NCBI GenBank assembly: GCA_024516155.1
Contig: JAJJXM010000103.1
Span: 46,122-110,121 of the forward strand
Length of the DNA: 64,000 nt
Reading direction: 5' to 3'
Source: Pyronema omphalodes
Taxonomy: Eukaryota; Ascomycota; Pezizomycetes; Pezizales; Pyronemataceae
The notes under the pieces: generated by a model
What the model was told of the DNA's origin: nothing
Databases searched by the model: none
What the model saw: the letters and a program-made list of their open reading frames with translations, nothing else
In this document: piece after piece, positions 40,801 to 52,800 of the stretch
How positions within the stretch are numbered: the stretch's first letter is position 1
Layout of the letters: each line of letters opens with the position of its first letter
Made by a program: the position numbers and the translations under genes

Positions 40801-41992
40801 GCGACAAATTCCGGTTAGTGGGTCAGGGGGCTTTATTGATGGTGATGCATCAAGGGTAAAAAGGGTTCTCTACTATGATCATTTTATCTATGGTCCTAGC
40901 ATTGTTTCCTCGGCTCGCCTTGTGGTTCAAGTCCCTAAAGAGTCTGATATTATTCTTTCTGCCTGAGGGGAGATGGTGATATCATGATGTTTGAACCTCG
41001 TTTTTTATCGCCTGTACGTATGGTGAGTGGTGAAGAAAGAGGGAATTCAGGTAGAACTGGTGTAGAACTATCTTAAACCCCGAGACCTACGGACTGAAAG
41101 GCTAGCTGTTGTGAACAGGCAGATAAACGATGATGACAAAATCCGACTACCATAGAGCTCCTAACTTTTACGTTTTTCTCCGCAAACCTCCGAAGTTATA
41201 GCTGGGTTGTTGTTATGTGCAATTTTTATAGGGCATTCTCGAATTATCTTATCCTCTGAGTACAGTAGTGGTATAAGTCCCTACTACTACGCAAAAAAGA
41301 CAACGCGTTCGAATCCTGTGTCGCTCCGGTTACTAGGGTTTCTCGTCAAGGGGGGGGGGGGTTACCAGGTACTCGGGAATCAGGATAAGTAATCAACCCT
41401 ACCTAGTCTATGCCTTTCTTAGATATTAGGCAAGGGTTTGCATAAGTTTTGGGGAAGATAGGTTCAGGAGATGAGGAGCACCTTGGTTCCTTTATCTTCA
41501 TCTTGTAACATCGACGAGAATAATAAGATGATTGACTATGATAGTATATGAGTCGAGGTGGGTTAGATCAACTAAGAGAGGCTGGGTTTGAGAGAGCAGG
41601 AATAATTGATGCTGGATGATTTTTGGTTGGTGTCAATTGGCGTTTTATTCTCTGGATTGTGAAATACCGAAGAGTTGTACGCAGGGTGGTTTGTGTAGTT
41701 TACAGCATACATACAATCCGTTGAAGTGCTGCATTTGTAACTGGGATTAAATTCTGTAGCGTACAAAAATAGCCGCTGACGCATATATGAACAACGTATG
41801 CAGCAGTTGGTCTGGTCTTGGATTATCACGCTGTAAATAAACTCATTAGGTTCAGCATGCAACGCATGATTAGAAGATCCCTCTATGAAAGATATTCTTT
41901 CCTTGGGTTGCTATGTCTTTTAAAAAAAAAACTGAGGCATTAAAATATATTTCTCCGGTATTATTTCCTGAGCGACTTTAACCCAGGTATTT
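40801..41992. other. No gene seen
   Basis: Intergenic sequence downstream of the minus-strand Dpb3-like gene, with short ORFs only and a G run at 41351-41360. Confidence 0.45.
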
Positions 41993-42785
41993 TTATCCCA
42001 TCACGACATCCTCATCCTCATCTTCAGAGGCATTTAGTGGCTCAAAACCATCTGAGTCGTCCTCTTTCTCTTTTTCTTTTCCTTGTCCACTTATTTGCTT
42101 CTCTTTTCCTTTTCCTTTTCCACTTCCTTGCTTCTCTTCTCCATCTGTATCATCATCGTCAGATGCTGGATCCCTTTCCTTCTCCTTCTCCTCTTCCACG
42201 GCTTTAGGCTTCAACATAGAGCTTAACGTCTTCTGTCCACCGATTGTTGCAGAGTCTTTCTTTTTAGACTTCCCTGCTTTTGCTTCCTTTTCCGTTGTCT
42301 GCTTTTGTGCCGCTAATTGCTGCGGTATAACGTCTGACAAAAATTCCAGGTTGTCTATTCTTGCCACGGCATTTGCTATTCCCTCGTAAGCTGTATTCCT
42401 CAAAAATCAGATCAGTAATCCAGTACCAAAGTCTTTGTATTGTACTGTCTTTCTCTGTTTTCTTTCTGCAGCTAACGACCGTACTCCTTGCTCTGAGAGG
42501 TATTGGATGAACATTTCCTGGAGCTCTTGTCAGCTCCAGCTTTCTCTGTCTCCTGTCGCGAAATGCGTTTACAGTACCGTCGCGACTTGGACTAGATGTG
42601 TAGCTTGTTTATTGCATTGGTAGATGTCTTCGTCGGTTTTAATAATCTTCATTATCCGGGACCCTGCCAGAATGTTAAAATACGGATTATACACGTCATG
42701 GTAAGGACTGACGCGGGAGGATCGAGGTGCCGGTAGCTACCTCTGGGTCCTGGTAGTTTGTAGGGATATCTGTTCTCGGCGGCAT
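41993..42785 (-). CDS. Dpb3/Dls1-like histone-fold protein (Pol epsilon / chromatin remodeller subunit type)
   Basis: Four exons on the minus strand: 42785-42713, 42663-42578, 42523-42427, 42390-41993. The start ATG is at 42785-42783 (MPPRTDIPTNYQ). A histone-fold core reads SRIMKIIKTDEDIYQC, then LQEMFIQYLSEQG, then QYKDF-AYEGIANAVARIDNLEFLSDVIP. This is the CBF/NF-Y-type pattern of fungal Dpb3/Dls1-like proteins, which pair with a partner histone-fold subunit in DNA polymerase epsilon or an ISWI remodeller. The C-terminal 110 residues are Lys/Glu/Asp-rich and end in an acidic tail (SEDEDEDVVMG). The third intron is only 36 nt. It shares an upstream region with the divergent CLC gene. Which complex it serves cannot be told from sequence. 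Confidence 0.78.
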
Positions 42786-43107
42786 ATTTTATCAATAGAT
42801 TTGACGCGTGGTTATAAACCTTTGTAGTCGATTAGGAGCTGTTTAAGAGCTTGACTGTGTCGCTTCGCGTCGTTTCTTCGTTGCTTCGTTACTCTCGGTC
42901 GTGACGCTAAAGGCACCTTCTGCTCTGTGTTCTAGCGCGTACAACCCCACCAGCAGTGAGCACATTACCGCCGAGATAGCTTGCAGCCACCGAGGCGTCA
43001 TCCTACAGACGAGAGGACTCGACTGCGCAGAGCCTCCGTATCGAAGACCGGAACGTGGGAATCAACAATCTGGCTATATCCGCCGGCCGTCAAAAATCCT
43101 ACATGTC
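42786..43107. promoter_or_regulatory. Shared intergenic promoter region of Dpb3-like and CLC genes
   Basis: 322 bp between two divergent start codons. The CLC start could lie further left in the same open frame, which would shorten this region. No specific motif assigned. Confidence 0.5.
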
Positions 43108-46100
43108 ATGACGCCGAATATCCAGCGCAGTCTGCGCCCACCAAGCATCTCGTCGCGCTTGTCCTCATATGCCGCTTCAACCCATTCCGCCGAATCTGGT
43201 AGACGACCCGTGGAAGATCGTGCCGCGCAGGAACAAATGGAGGAGATCGAAGAGATCAAGAGATATGAGGTTCGTTTATTGGTTCCTTTAGCTCTACTAG
43301 ACCGAGGGAAGCTGACAGGAACTAGGACTTTACAACAATAGGTTGCGATTCACTTTTATCCCTCGCATAGACAGACCGATGCTCATCTTTTATAGATTGG
43401 GTGCAAGATGCGGCGCGCGCACAGTTACAGCGAAAAATAGCAAGAAGAAGGGCGCAAGATGGGTTCTTCACCAGAGGTGGAGGAATAAAAGGCTGGCGAC
43501 AGAAGCTCTGGGACAGCTATGATGCTGGTCAGGCGTGGATTGTCATTACCATAATAGGTACGCTGCAGTGACCGGAGATGCTGCAGAGGTCGTTTGGTGG
43601 ACGAGATAGCTAATTTGAAGCTTGGTAATGAATAGGTATCTTTATTGGACTAAATGCGTCGTTTTTGAATATTATCACAGAATGGCTATCGGATATTAAA
43701 CGAGGACGATGCATGACAGCGTTCTATCTAAACGAGAATTTTTGCTGCTGGGGAGCTGAAGGCAGTGGGTAGAGCAGCTACCTCCTGACGGAATTGTCAC
43801 AACTAACAATTTGTTAGCTTGCGATGAATGGAAACCATGGAGTAGGATATGGCCAGTGAGCTACTTTGTCTACATCTTATTCTCGGTAAGACAACATGGC
43901 CTTCTCTACAAGTTCTCAAGCTCACCATGATTAGGTCATTTTCGCATTCACTGCCGCTGTTCTAGTCAGAACGTTTGCTCCATACGCTGCCGGCTCCGGA
44001 ATTTCAGAAATCAAATGTATTATTGCCGGTTTCGTCATGAAGGGCTTCCTCGGATGGTGGACGCTATTCATCAAATCTATCGGCCTACCTCTCGCAATTG
44101 CATCTGGATTAAGTGTTGGAAAAGAAGGTCCCAGTGTCCACTACGCAGTTTGCACCGGAAATGTCATCAGTCGACTCTTCGAGAAATACAGGAAAAACGC
44201 ATCGAAGCAGCGTGAGATTATGTCTGCCTGTGCCGCCGCAGGTGTAGGAGTAGCATTTGGATCGCCTATTGGAGGTGTTATCTTTTCTTTGGAAGTAAAT
44301 CATCCTCCCATACCCATACTTAATATCCTCAAATATCTAACCTATATACTCAGGAAATGTCTTCTAACTTCCCCCTCAAAACCATGTGGAGAAGTTACTT
44401 CTGTGCCCTGGTAGCCACTGCTGTCTTAGCCGCCGTCAACCCCTTCCGTACCGGTCAATTGGTCATGTTCCAAGTTACCTATGACCGTGATTGGCATTTC
44501 TTTGAAATCGTATTCTTCATCATCTTGGGAATCTTCGGTGGTCTCTATGGAGAATTCGTCATTAAGTGGAACCTACGAGCTCAAGCCTTCCGGAAACGCT
44601 TTTTGACAAAGTACGCCATAGCAGAAGCTACCTTTCTTGCTGGAGCAACTGCCGTAATTTGTTACTTCAACCCCTTCTTGAGAATCGACATGACCGAGTC
44701 CATGGAAATCCTATTCAGAGAATGTGAAGGAGCTGGAGCTCATAATGACCATCTTGGTCTTTGCGAGTAAGCAACCAATTATCATTGCCATTATTTTTCT
44801 CCCTTTCAAATGACTAACAACGCTGGAAAATAGACCCAAACACCGTTTCTCTATGGTCTTCTCCCTCACAATGGCCACCCTAATCCGTGTCTTCCTCGTC
44901 ATAATCAGCTACGGATGTAAAGTCCCCGCTGGTATCTTCGTCCCCTCCATGGCCATCGGTGCCTCCTTCGGTCGCACCGTAGGAATCCTAGTTCAAGCCC
45001 TCCACGAGCACTTCCCTACTGCACGCTTCTTCGCCTCTTGCAAACCCGACATTCCGTGCATAACCCCTGGTACATATGGTGGATGACACGATAAATGCAC
45101 CGCGCACGAACGAAAATTGACATCAAACTTCAGCGAGCTTCAACACCACCACAACAACGTAAATGGGAATTTAATCCGCGGAGGATGAAAATAGCGCTCG
45201 TGAAAAATAATTCTCCGCGGCCGAAAATTAATTTGCGGCAGAGATGAATGAGCTGAAGTGTGTTAAAAACCCCTGTATTTTGTATGGGCGGGAAAAAGTT
45301 GTCCCAGTGCTTGGCACGCCAAGATGTGCCAAGATGCAGCATGAAATCACATTTGATTGGTTACATGCCATGACTAAGCTCATGGATAGCTCGGGGCATG
45401 GTCATTCCGCGCTAAGCGATTATTATGTCATCAATTCAAGCAGGGGTACATAGCGGCCTGGTTACCGTGGTTACCGTGGTTACCGAGTATGAGAAAAAAT
45501 CTGAATCACCGAGTGTCACTCGGCACCGGTTTTATCCCTGTCGCATCCCTGTCATGGCGACCAAAAGTTGTCCCATTTTGGCCCCACCGGTCGGTTTATG
45601 GTGTCATCCACCATATGCCTTCCTAGGTGCAGCCGCCGCATTATCAGGAATCATGCACATCACCGTCTCTGTGGTTGTGATAATGTTTGAGTTGACAGGA
45701 GCATTAACCTACATTCTCCCCACTATGATTGTCGTCGGAGTCACCAAATCCGTTTCCGAGCGCCTCGGAAAAGGCGGTATTGCAGATCGTATGATCTGGT
45801 TCAATGGATTCCCCTTCTTAGACAACAAAGAAGAACACAGCTTTGGAGTACCCACTAAAGATGTTATGCGTGACGATCTAGTCGTTCTTCCAGTCTCTGG
45901 TGTCACCTTGGAGGAATTGGAAAATATCCTAAGTACCACAGGATACCAAGGATTCCCTATCGTTCAAGACCGTCAAAATCAATTGATTTTGGGATATATT
46001 AATAGATCGGAATTGAAATATGGGATTGAAAGAGCTAAAAGGGAAAGACCAATTCCTGGCACTGCAAGATGTTTCTTCTCCCCGTCCTCGGCTACACAAT

Positions 46101-46615
46101 CTACTCCATCTTCTGCTACTGTCGCTGTATCTTCCTCCTCCTTCCCGGGCCCGGGGGCTGCTTCGGCTTATTCTATCGATTTCTCGAGGCTTGTTGATGC
46201 TACCCCTCTTACAGTACACCCCCGGTTACCATTAGAGACAGTTATGGAGATCTTCAAGAAAGTTGGGCCAAGAATTGTATTGGTGGAAGACAAAGGAAAG
46301 CTAAAGGGGATAGTTACCAGAAAGGATGTTCTAAAGTTTCAGTTCCGGCAGGAAAATATGGAGCATCCTAGATCTGGGGAAGAAGTGGAAGAGAGGAGAT
46401 ATAGGGAGGAGCGGTTGTGGAATGGTATGATATGGTGTGCAGCATGGGTTAAAGATCGCACGATCGGAAGGATAGAAAGAAGGCTGGGGGAGAATCGATT
46501 GGGACGGATTGCTCTGGGTATTGGATCAAGGAGAAGCTCGCAGGTGGATGAAGTACCGGATGGAACGGAGGACAGAGAGGGGGAGAGAAATGTCGAGCTT
46601 GGAGATAGGAGGTAA
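43108..46615 (+). CDS. CLC-family chloride channel/transporter with CBS domains
   Basis: Fungal CLC protein related to yeast Gef1, an intracellular-membrane Cl- transporter. Exons: 43108-43269, 43326-43341 (16 nt), 43396-43557, 43636-43764, 43818-43885, 43935-44294, 44354-44766, 44834-45078, then from 45627 to 46615 if the insertion at 45079-45611 is spliced out (847 residues, frame kept). Conserved CLC signatures are [18 protein letters not shown] (with the gating glutamate), [12 protein letters not shown] and [16 protein letters not shown]. Multiple membrane helices precede two CBS domains ([38 protein letters not shown]). An exon of the pore region ([16 protein letters not shown]) carries a TIR transposon with in-frame stops; without splicing the protein ends at TGA 45084-45086 and loses the last helices and CBS domains. 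Start ATG 43108 is the best in-frame candidate. Confidence 0.85.
45079..45611. mobile_element. TIR element inserted in a CLC exon
   Basis: 533 bp between two CATATG sequences (45073-45078, 45612-45617). Inverted ends are GTGGATGACAC, then GATAAA on the left and CATAAA on the right. Because CATATG is palindromic the target duplication could be TA, ATAT or CATATG. There is no ORF of note. It contains a short GTTACCGTG tandem repeat (about 45461-45485). Confidence 0.82.
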
Positions 46616-48201
46616 GTGTGAGGAGAGTAGTTTTGGTAATACGGATACCTGGTTGGCGAATAACGATTGCCTAGATGCCCGGAATCTAGATGATAGAAAT
46701 TGATATGTAATGTGTGGTTTGCAACGCTTGTTCTTTTTTTTCTTTTAGCGAGGTCACAATAAAAATGTTTTTTTTTTAAATTATAATTCCAAAAATTCTG
46801 CCGAATAAATCTGGAAACCCCTACGATGGTTTTGTAAGTGGGAACCTGAAAGTAATGTATTGCCAGATAAACTACACGTTCATGAATTATCATCATGAAC
46901 CAGCTCTAACCAAAAGCAGCCAAAAGCGGCTGAAAATAATCCCACCTCAATTCCTGTACCGCCCATGATCCGTCTCTTCCCCCCAAACCGTCGCATCACA
47001 ATCAAAAAAAATCCATCCAAAGTCAAAACAAGCTTTATTTAATCCAGGCCGGGGAAGGACCCTGCGAGCCCTGGGAACCCTGGGAACCCTGGGAACCCTG
47101 GGAACCCTGGGGGTTGCAAAGAGTCCTACATAGCCATGTACTATGTATGCTCACCATATATGTATCCAATAGACCCCCCCCCCCCCCCCAACCCCGGAAA
47201 TGTCGGAACTTCGGTGGTTAATAAACCCCGATCGGTCTTATCATGGATTCCTTCTCCGATGTTTTCTAGACTTATTTTCATTAGCTAAGCGAAATCTGAA
47301 CTATGAACTGCGAACTACTCATGCGGCATGCCACCACCTTTAGGCACGAGTCTTGCCGATTATCCGGGGACTGGGGACCGGGGTGGCTGTACATATCATG
47401 TATGTAAAGTCAGCAGTACAAAACAAAAAACTCCGTAAAACTCCATGCTGCGCAAAAGCACAGCCGAAGCCTTACGAAGCTCTTCGAGGCTGATACAATC
47501 AATTGTTATAATAACAAAGATCCTTGGATTACGGTCTTTAATATATATCTATATTTTTCCGAACAAAAAAACAGTCATACGGGAACGGGAACGGGAATAT
47601 ATTTTATCCGATAATAAGATATTTAATATTCAAGCTATTCAAGCTATTTGAGATATTTGAGCTATTCCAGATGGGGAAATATTAGACTATTAGACTATGC
47701 GGATGAATAGTTTGAAGGAAGGAAGGAAGGAATCAGGTGAGGCAGGATATGGCAAGGCGAGATGGGATACGATGGGATGATGAATTTTTGTGGCTTACAG
47801 GGTGTCAGGGATGATATAGTACATACTCATACAGATAGTCTCCACCATGCTGGCTTTGTGTCACCTGGTAAAGGAAAGGAGGATGGGAAGAAGGGAATAT
47901 GGCTATATAAAATGCTTTCATCGTGCCATAAACCACCACCACCACCACATCCGTCTGGAGTTTGGAAGAATTGTGGATATACTACGATACACTACAATTT
48001 ACTACACTGCACTGCACTACGCTATACATCAAGCCGGAGTAAAAGAAAGCAATAATATTAAACTTGTGGGTTTGGAATATCAGGATATCAGGATATCATT
48101 TCTTGGAATCGACAAGGAAGGCTTAATAAGATATATCAAAGCCAGCAGCAAGCAGCAAGCTATCAACGACACATCAAGGAAGATAAGAAAAAGAGAGAAA
48201 G
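46616..48201. other. Intergenic with simple repeats
   Basis: No gene seen. It contains five tandem copies of a 9-bp GGGAACCCT unit (about 47074-47112), a C run at 47176-47190 and AT-rich sequence. The upstream region of the membrane-protein gene is at the right end. Confidence 0.5.
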
Positions 48202-49536
48202 ATGAGTGCACCAATTGATCAAGGTTCATCTTCGACAACGATATCTGGACAACCATCGCAGGCGATGATAATGGTAACTCCCCCTTCTCCTCCCCCCTCC
48301 CTTCTCCCCCCTCCCCTCTCTTCGCTTAGCATATCTTATTTCTCCTTCCTACCTCGCCAACACATCAATTCCCAGACTTGAACCTAACACCATATTAGGA
48401 ATACCTTAAATCAAAGGGACCACCATATCCACCACGAACAGCAACCTTCGGAGGAAATCCCCATGGATCAATCGATATCGGGGTTTCCGCGATGTTTATT
48501 GGTATCTTTGCGTGTTTGGCGATTACGCATATGACTATATTTCGGAGGAATAAAGCTAGGGGACATTTTTTTGCTCTTTCGTAAGTTAGCCTGAATAGCC
48601 TTTATCAAATTTACCGATGTTCATTGCTGGGGGGGGGGGGGGGGTTCCTTTGCGAGGGGTGGGATTTTTCCGGGGGAAAGTGTCATTTGAAGATGGCTTT
48701 TCTGAACTGGCGGTATTGCATCTTGATGATGTGAACCAGAAAAATTCCATTCCAGAAGTTTCAAAGTTTATCGTCTACATCTTCCCCTATCCCAGCCGTT
48801 TTTTTCATTATTCTCAATTTCTACTCCAGACATACTAACCCGCAAACCATTTCCACAGGGCAGTAACATTCGGTTTCTGCATGTCCCGCATCGCAACCTT
48901 TTCCATGCGTATCACCTCTGCCAAAAACCCCACGAACCCCCAAATTGCAATAACAGCAACAGTTTTAATCAGTGCTGGTGTGATCCTGCTGTATATCATA
49001 AACCTGATCTTTGCTCAACGTGTGTTGAGGGGTTATCATCCTAGGTTTGGAAATAGTAGGGTTGTGGGAATCGCTTTTAAGACGTATTTTGTCTCTGTTG
49101 TTGCGGTTTTGATTATGGGTATGTTTTGCTTTCTTCTTCTTTTATTAGCCCTCAGTTTGATGTAGAAAAGGAGGTATGGGGAAGAAAGAGGGGGAGTGTG
49201 AGTTAGGGTCAACAAGCAAGAGATGTAGTGTAACGGATATTATGATATTTTAGGTTACAATAACAGCTAACCTTCCCCGTAGTCATCGTAGCCTCAGTGA
49301 AGATGTTCTTCACCCTCAACCCAAGCACCCTCCTAAAATGCCGCACCATCCAACGCTTCAGCATCATCTGGTTCAGCATCTTCAGTTTCCTCCCTATTCC
49401 TCTGATGCTCCTATCCTACCTCATCCCCTCCTCATCCCCCGGCCCACAAAACTTCGGTAAACTCGGAACCCTGTCCCAAAAACTCCTCATAGTTCTTGTC
49501 GCCGGTTGTATCTTAACACTAGAAAACTTGAGATAG
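48202..49536 (+). CDS. Multipass membrane protein, DUF3112-like
   Basis: Four exons: 48202-48273, 48399-48580, 48859-49118, 49283-49536 (255 residues, frame consistent, CTAAC branch sites before two acceptors). At least five to six hydrophobic helices: IGVSAMFIGIFACLAITH, TFGFCMSRIATFSM, ITATVLISAGVILLYIINL, KTYFVSVVAVLIMVIVAS, WFSIFSFLPIPLMLLSYL, KLLIVLVAGCILTL. The order and motifs (HGSIDIGVSAMF, ARGHFFALS, NPQIAITATVLISAGVILL) resemble the fungal DUF3112 seven-helix family, whose function is unknown. It ends at TAG just before a run of G (49541-49551), and the usual C-terminal part of the family is not seen. It may be shortened by a G-run slippage or insertion. Confidence 0.65.
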
Positions 49537-49867
49537 CTGGGGGGGGGGGGTCGAACTCGGGGTGTGTTGCAAGCGTGGCTCTCGTATCTATTGTACATCT
49601 AGGCATACTTCACAACATGCAGGTCAATTTCCATTGTGCTTCTAGTGATGCCGTTCGACACACCCGTTGGTATCTGATATGTCTCTGAGAATTGTTTAAA
49701 TGGTGCTTCTTGCGCAGTTACGATTTGCAAATAGTTCGACCCTCTCCGAGAACAATTTCTAACTGCCATTTAACAGCGTTCCTATAATTGACTGACGACC
49801 GGCCTCAGGATCATAGACCCAAGCTCGACAGCAGAGCGCTTGGAGGACCGCACGTTTTCTTCACGTG
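49537..49867. other. Intergenic between membrane-protein and ankyrin-SPRY genes
   Basis: No gene seen. Includes the G run and the likely promoter of the ankyrin-SPRY gene. Confidence 0.5.
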
Positions 49868-52800
49868 ATGGCGGCGGTAACTGCTGCATGGATGATGAGG
49901 GCTGCCGAGATGTGGCTGTTTGCCACAGCGGTAGCGGCAGCAGCCCCACCCGCAGCATCGACCTCATATACACCTGGGAACAGCAGCATTGCAATCAACG
50001 GAGCGGAGGTTTCCAACAACCTGATCTCTGATCTTGCCCCTCTTCTTGCATTGTTTGGTGAAAGGTATACTGCTACACCAATCCGTTCTTGATATAACGG
50101 AGCATGATAACTTATAATCTCAGATTTACCCAACAGTTCCTGGTAAGAATATTCGATAACGAATTACATCTTCAGCCGAACTAAGCATTCACAGAGCTTC
50201 TCAACATCATGGGGCGACTCACTTCTCTTCGCGCTCGCCCCTCTCGGAATCATCACGGCCATTGTCGGTGCCATCAGGGTCGCGGGCCCCTCGTGGCTCC
50301 GAGCTTTAGTAGGCCGAGCTAGAGAGACACGTGCCACGGCAGAAGTTGAGCTGATGTCCTCAACCTCCCATGAAGGTATGACTGTCTGCCACCATGAAGA
50401 TGATGTTAATGGCTTTGTAGTCTGTGAAATCTGGAATGGTGAGGCCATCGTACGGGTGATAGGCACTCCCATAATTGTTGAGCTCCTTTATTTTGAGGGG
50501 CTACCTCCCAGATGGAATGAGCTGAATCGAAAGCATGCTAGCCAAAACGCATCTCGGAAGCCCACAGAATACGATGCCAATGTTAAATTTGAGTCGATGA
50601 GGACTTCCCAGATCTTTACTTTAGAGGAAGCGATACTAAAGAATCTCGTGATTAAATCTGACCGTAGTAGATACCACATGTCCACAAAGTCCTACTAACT
50701 AACACTGTATAGATCCTAATAGTAATTGGCTCCTCAATCTGTTGCAGAAGTTCTTCCCGCTATATCAACACAGTTTTCCTGCAAGCAAAGCCCCCCACAA
50801 CCCTCAAAGAAATGCACCATCAGAGCTTGAGAAGGGCTTATCCCATGCCAACACCATGAACCATTTGCTCAGTGGCGATGTCTTGAACGCTTATCAAATG
50901 CCCAACCTGCACTCACATACAAATACAACAAGAGCACCAAATATTTCCCTCAATCTGGCAGCCTTGAGAAGCGCTCATGAACTCTTTGCCGCTATCATGT
51001 GTGGATTTTACCTGCAATCGATGCTGATATCCATTGAACTATTTTTGATTCCTTTTTTCGAGTGGGGGGCCATACAGATTGATGTTTTCAATGGTAAGTA
51101 CCTGTCGCTCCTGTTTATGAGTTGTTCGATTTTACCATGCGTATATGCTGGCTTCTAACTACTCAGTCATGACCGTAATGGGAACACTGTTTCTGTCTTT
51201 GGGCATGTTTCTCTGCGCTACTGTGATTGACCAAAGCACAACCGAGAAGATCTACCAGAAGAGCAACGATATCAAAGAGGCTAAACTTTATCTGCTTTGG
51301 TACGTTGCCCATGTAGTGTGTCATGAAAAACTGCAATACTTTTGTCATTGAAGTCAACTGAAATATTACAGGTTACAACGTGGCCAACTGATCACCGACC
51401 AGACCTCTGTGTCGTATGCCATAATCGCGGAAGATCCTGCCCAAGAAATATGGACCTCGAGCCGGCAAACCTTTGGTGAGGAACTGCCAAAGCCAATCAA
51501 AATCTCAGCTGTTACCGTAGGAACGTTTTTCAGCATTTCTGGCTTCATCCTACAGTTTGTAGGTCTAAGAAACATCCATTGGGGCGCCTCGGTTGCTCAA
51601 CTGGTAGCCACCATGCTCATGACAGGCGTGCGAGCTTTCATTCGTCGAAGATTGTCGAAGAAACCGTTGACTGTGAGTTTGCCGAAGGAATTTGAGCTTG
51701 AATGGTTGGCAAGTGCAATCTTGGCAAATCAGGGAGCATTTGGAAGTCACTACAGTGGCCTCAGAGCTATGAAACAGCAAGATCACCATTGGACAAATCA
51801 AAAATGGGCGAACACCCTCGGACTCAATCGTCTCAGGCGAGGGGCTCCGATGATGTCAGAGGAGGTCGGCGATGACATGTTGAAACCACCGACATTAAGA
51901 GTGATTACCGGTGGCATTGCACATCAGTGTACATCTCCATGTCTTCCTGGACTAGAGAACGCGATGAAGGTTATCCAAATCCGGCAGCGTTTGGGTCGAC
52001 TTACAAAGTGGCGAAATCAGGCTTCCAGTGCCGCAGTATCTCTTGCGAATTCGATGGAGTTGGTTTTGAATAAACTGCTTCAGAAGAGTACCGAATCGTT
52101 TACATGGGGTATTAATGTCTATTTTGAGGGCAAGACACAACGAGTACATCTAAACATTGAGAAAGAGGATGGGAGATTTCGTGTCACTTTAGCAGAAATC
52201 GAGAGCCTTCTTTCTCTGTGGCTGCAGCATGTCTACCTTCAAGAACAACAAGAAGAGGCCCGGAAAAAAGACGGAAATGAGGAAGAAAGCAACAGCAGAT
52301 GCGACAATATCCGGTTGGAACGGGAAACTGCTAAACAGAATCTTCGAATTCTAGGTCAGAACATCAGTTCACTTCGACAAGACCTCAAGTGGTGGTTACC
52401 AATTGACAGTACGACGGCCGTACGCATCGGTAAAGGCAAACAAAAGCAAGATGGATCAACTCATTCTGGGCCAGAGCACTCACATTACAGCATTAGCCAT
52501 CATAGAATCATCGGGTTCAGCGGAACTGAAGATGCTATCCCTGAATCTGAATCTGTCACGGTTCACTTCGAATGTTCTGTCTCCTCCGACCAAGAGGATG
52601 GAGCCACCGTGGACCAGACCCGACCGGGGCATACCGAAAACACAGAGACCGACGACCATCCTTTTCGCGCCGTCATATCTACAACGGAACGGGAGCTCTT
52701 ATTCGCACAGCATATTTTCACTGCTTTCATGTGGGAAATTGCCCCAATGATTACTCGCATCCGCGGTGCCACTGAGACATCCCAAATCATGGCAAATGTC

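Noticed and set aside
41307..41316. GTTCGAATCC, resembling a tRNA B box
   Set aside because: Flanking bases cannot form the T arm or acceptor stem and no A box lies upstream.
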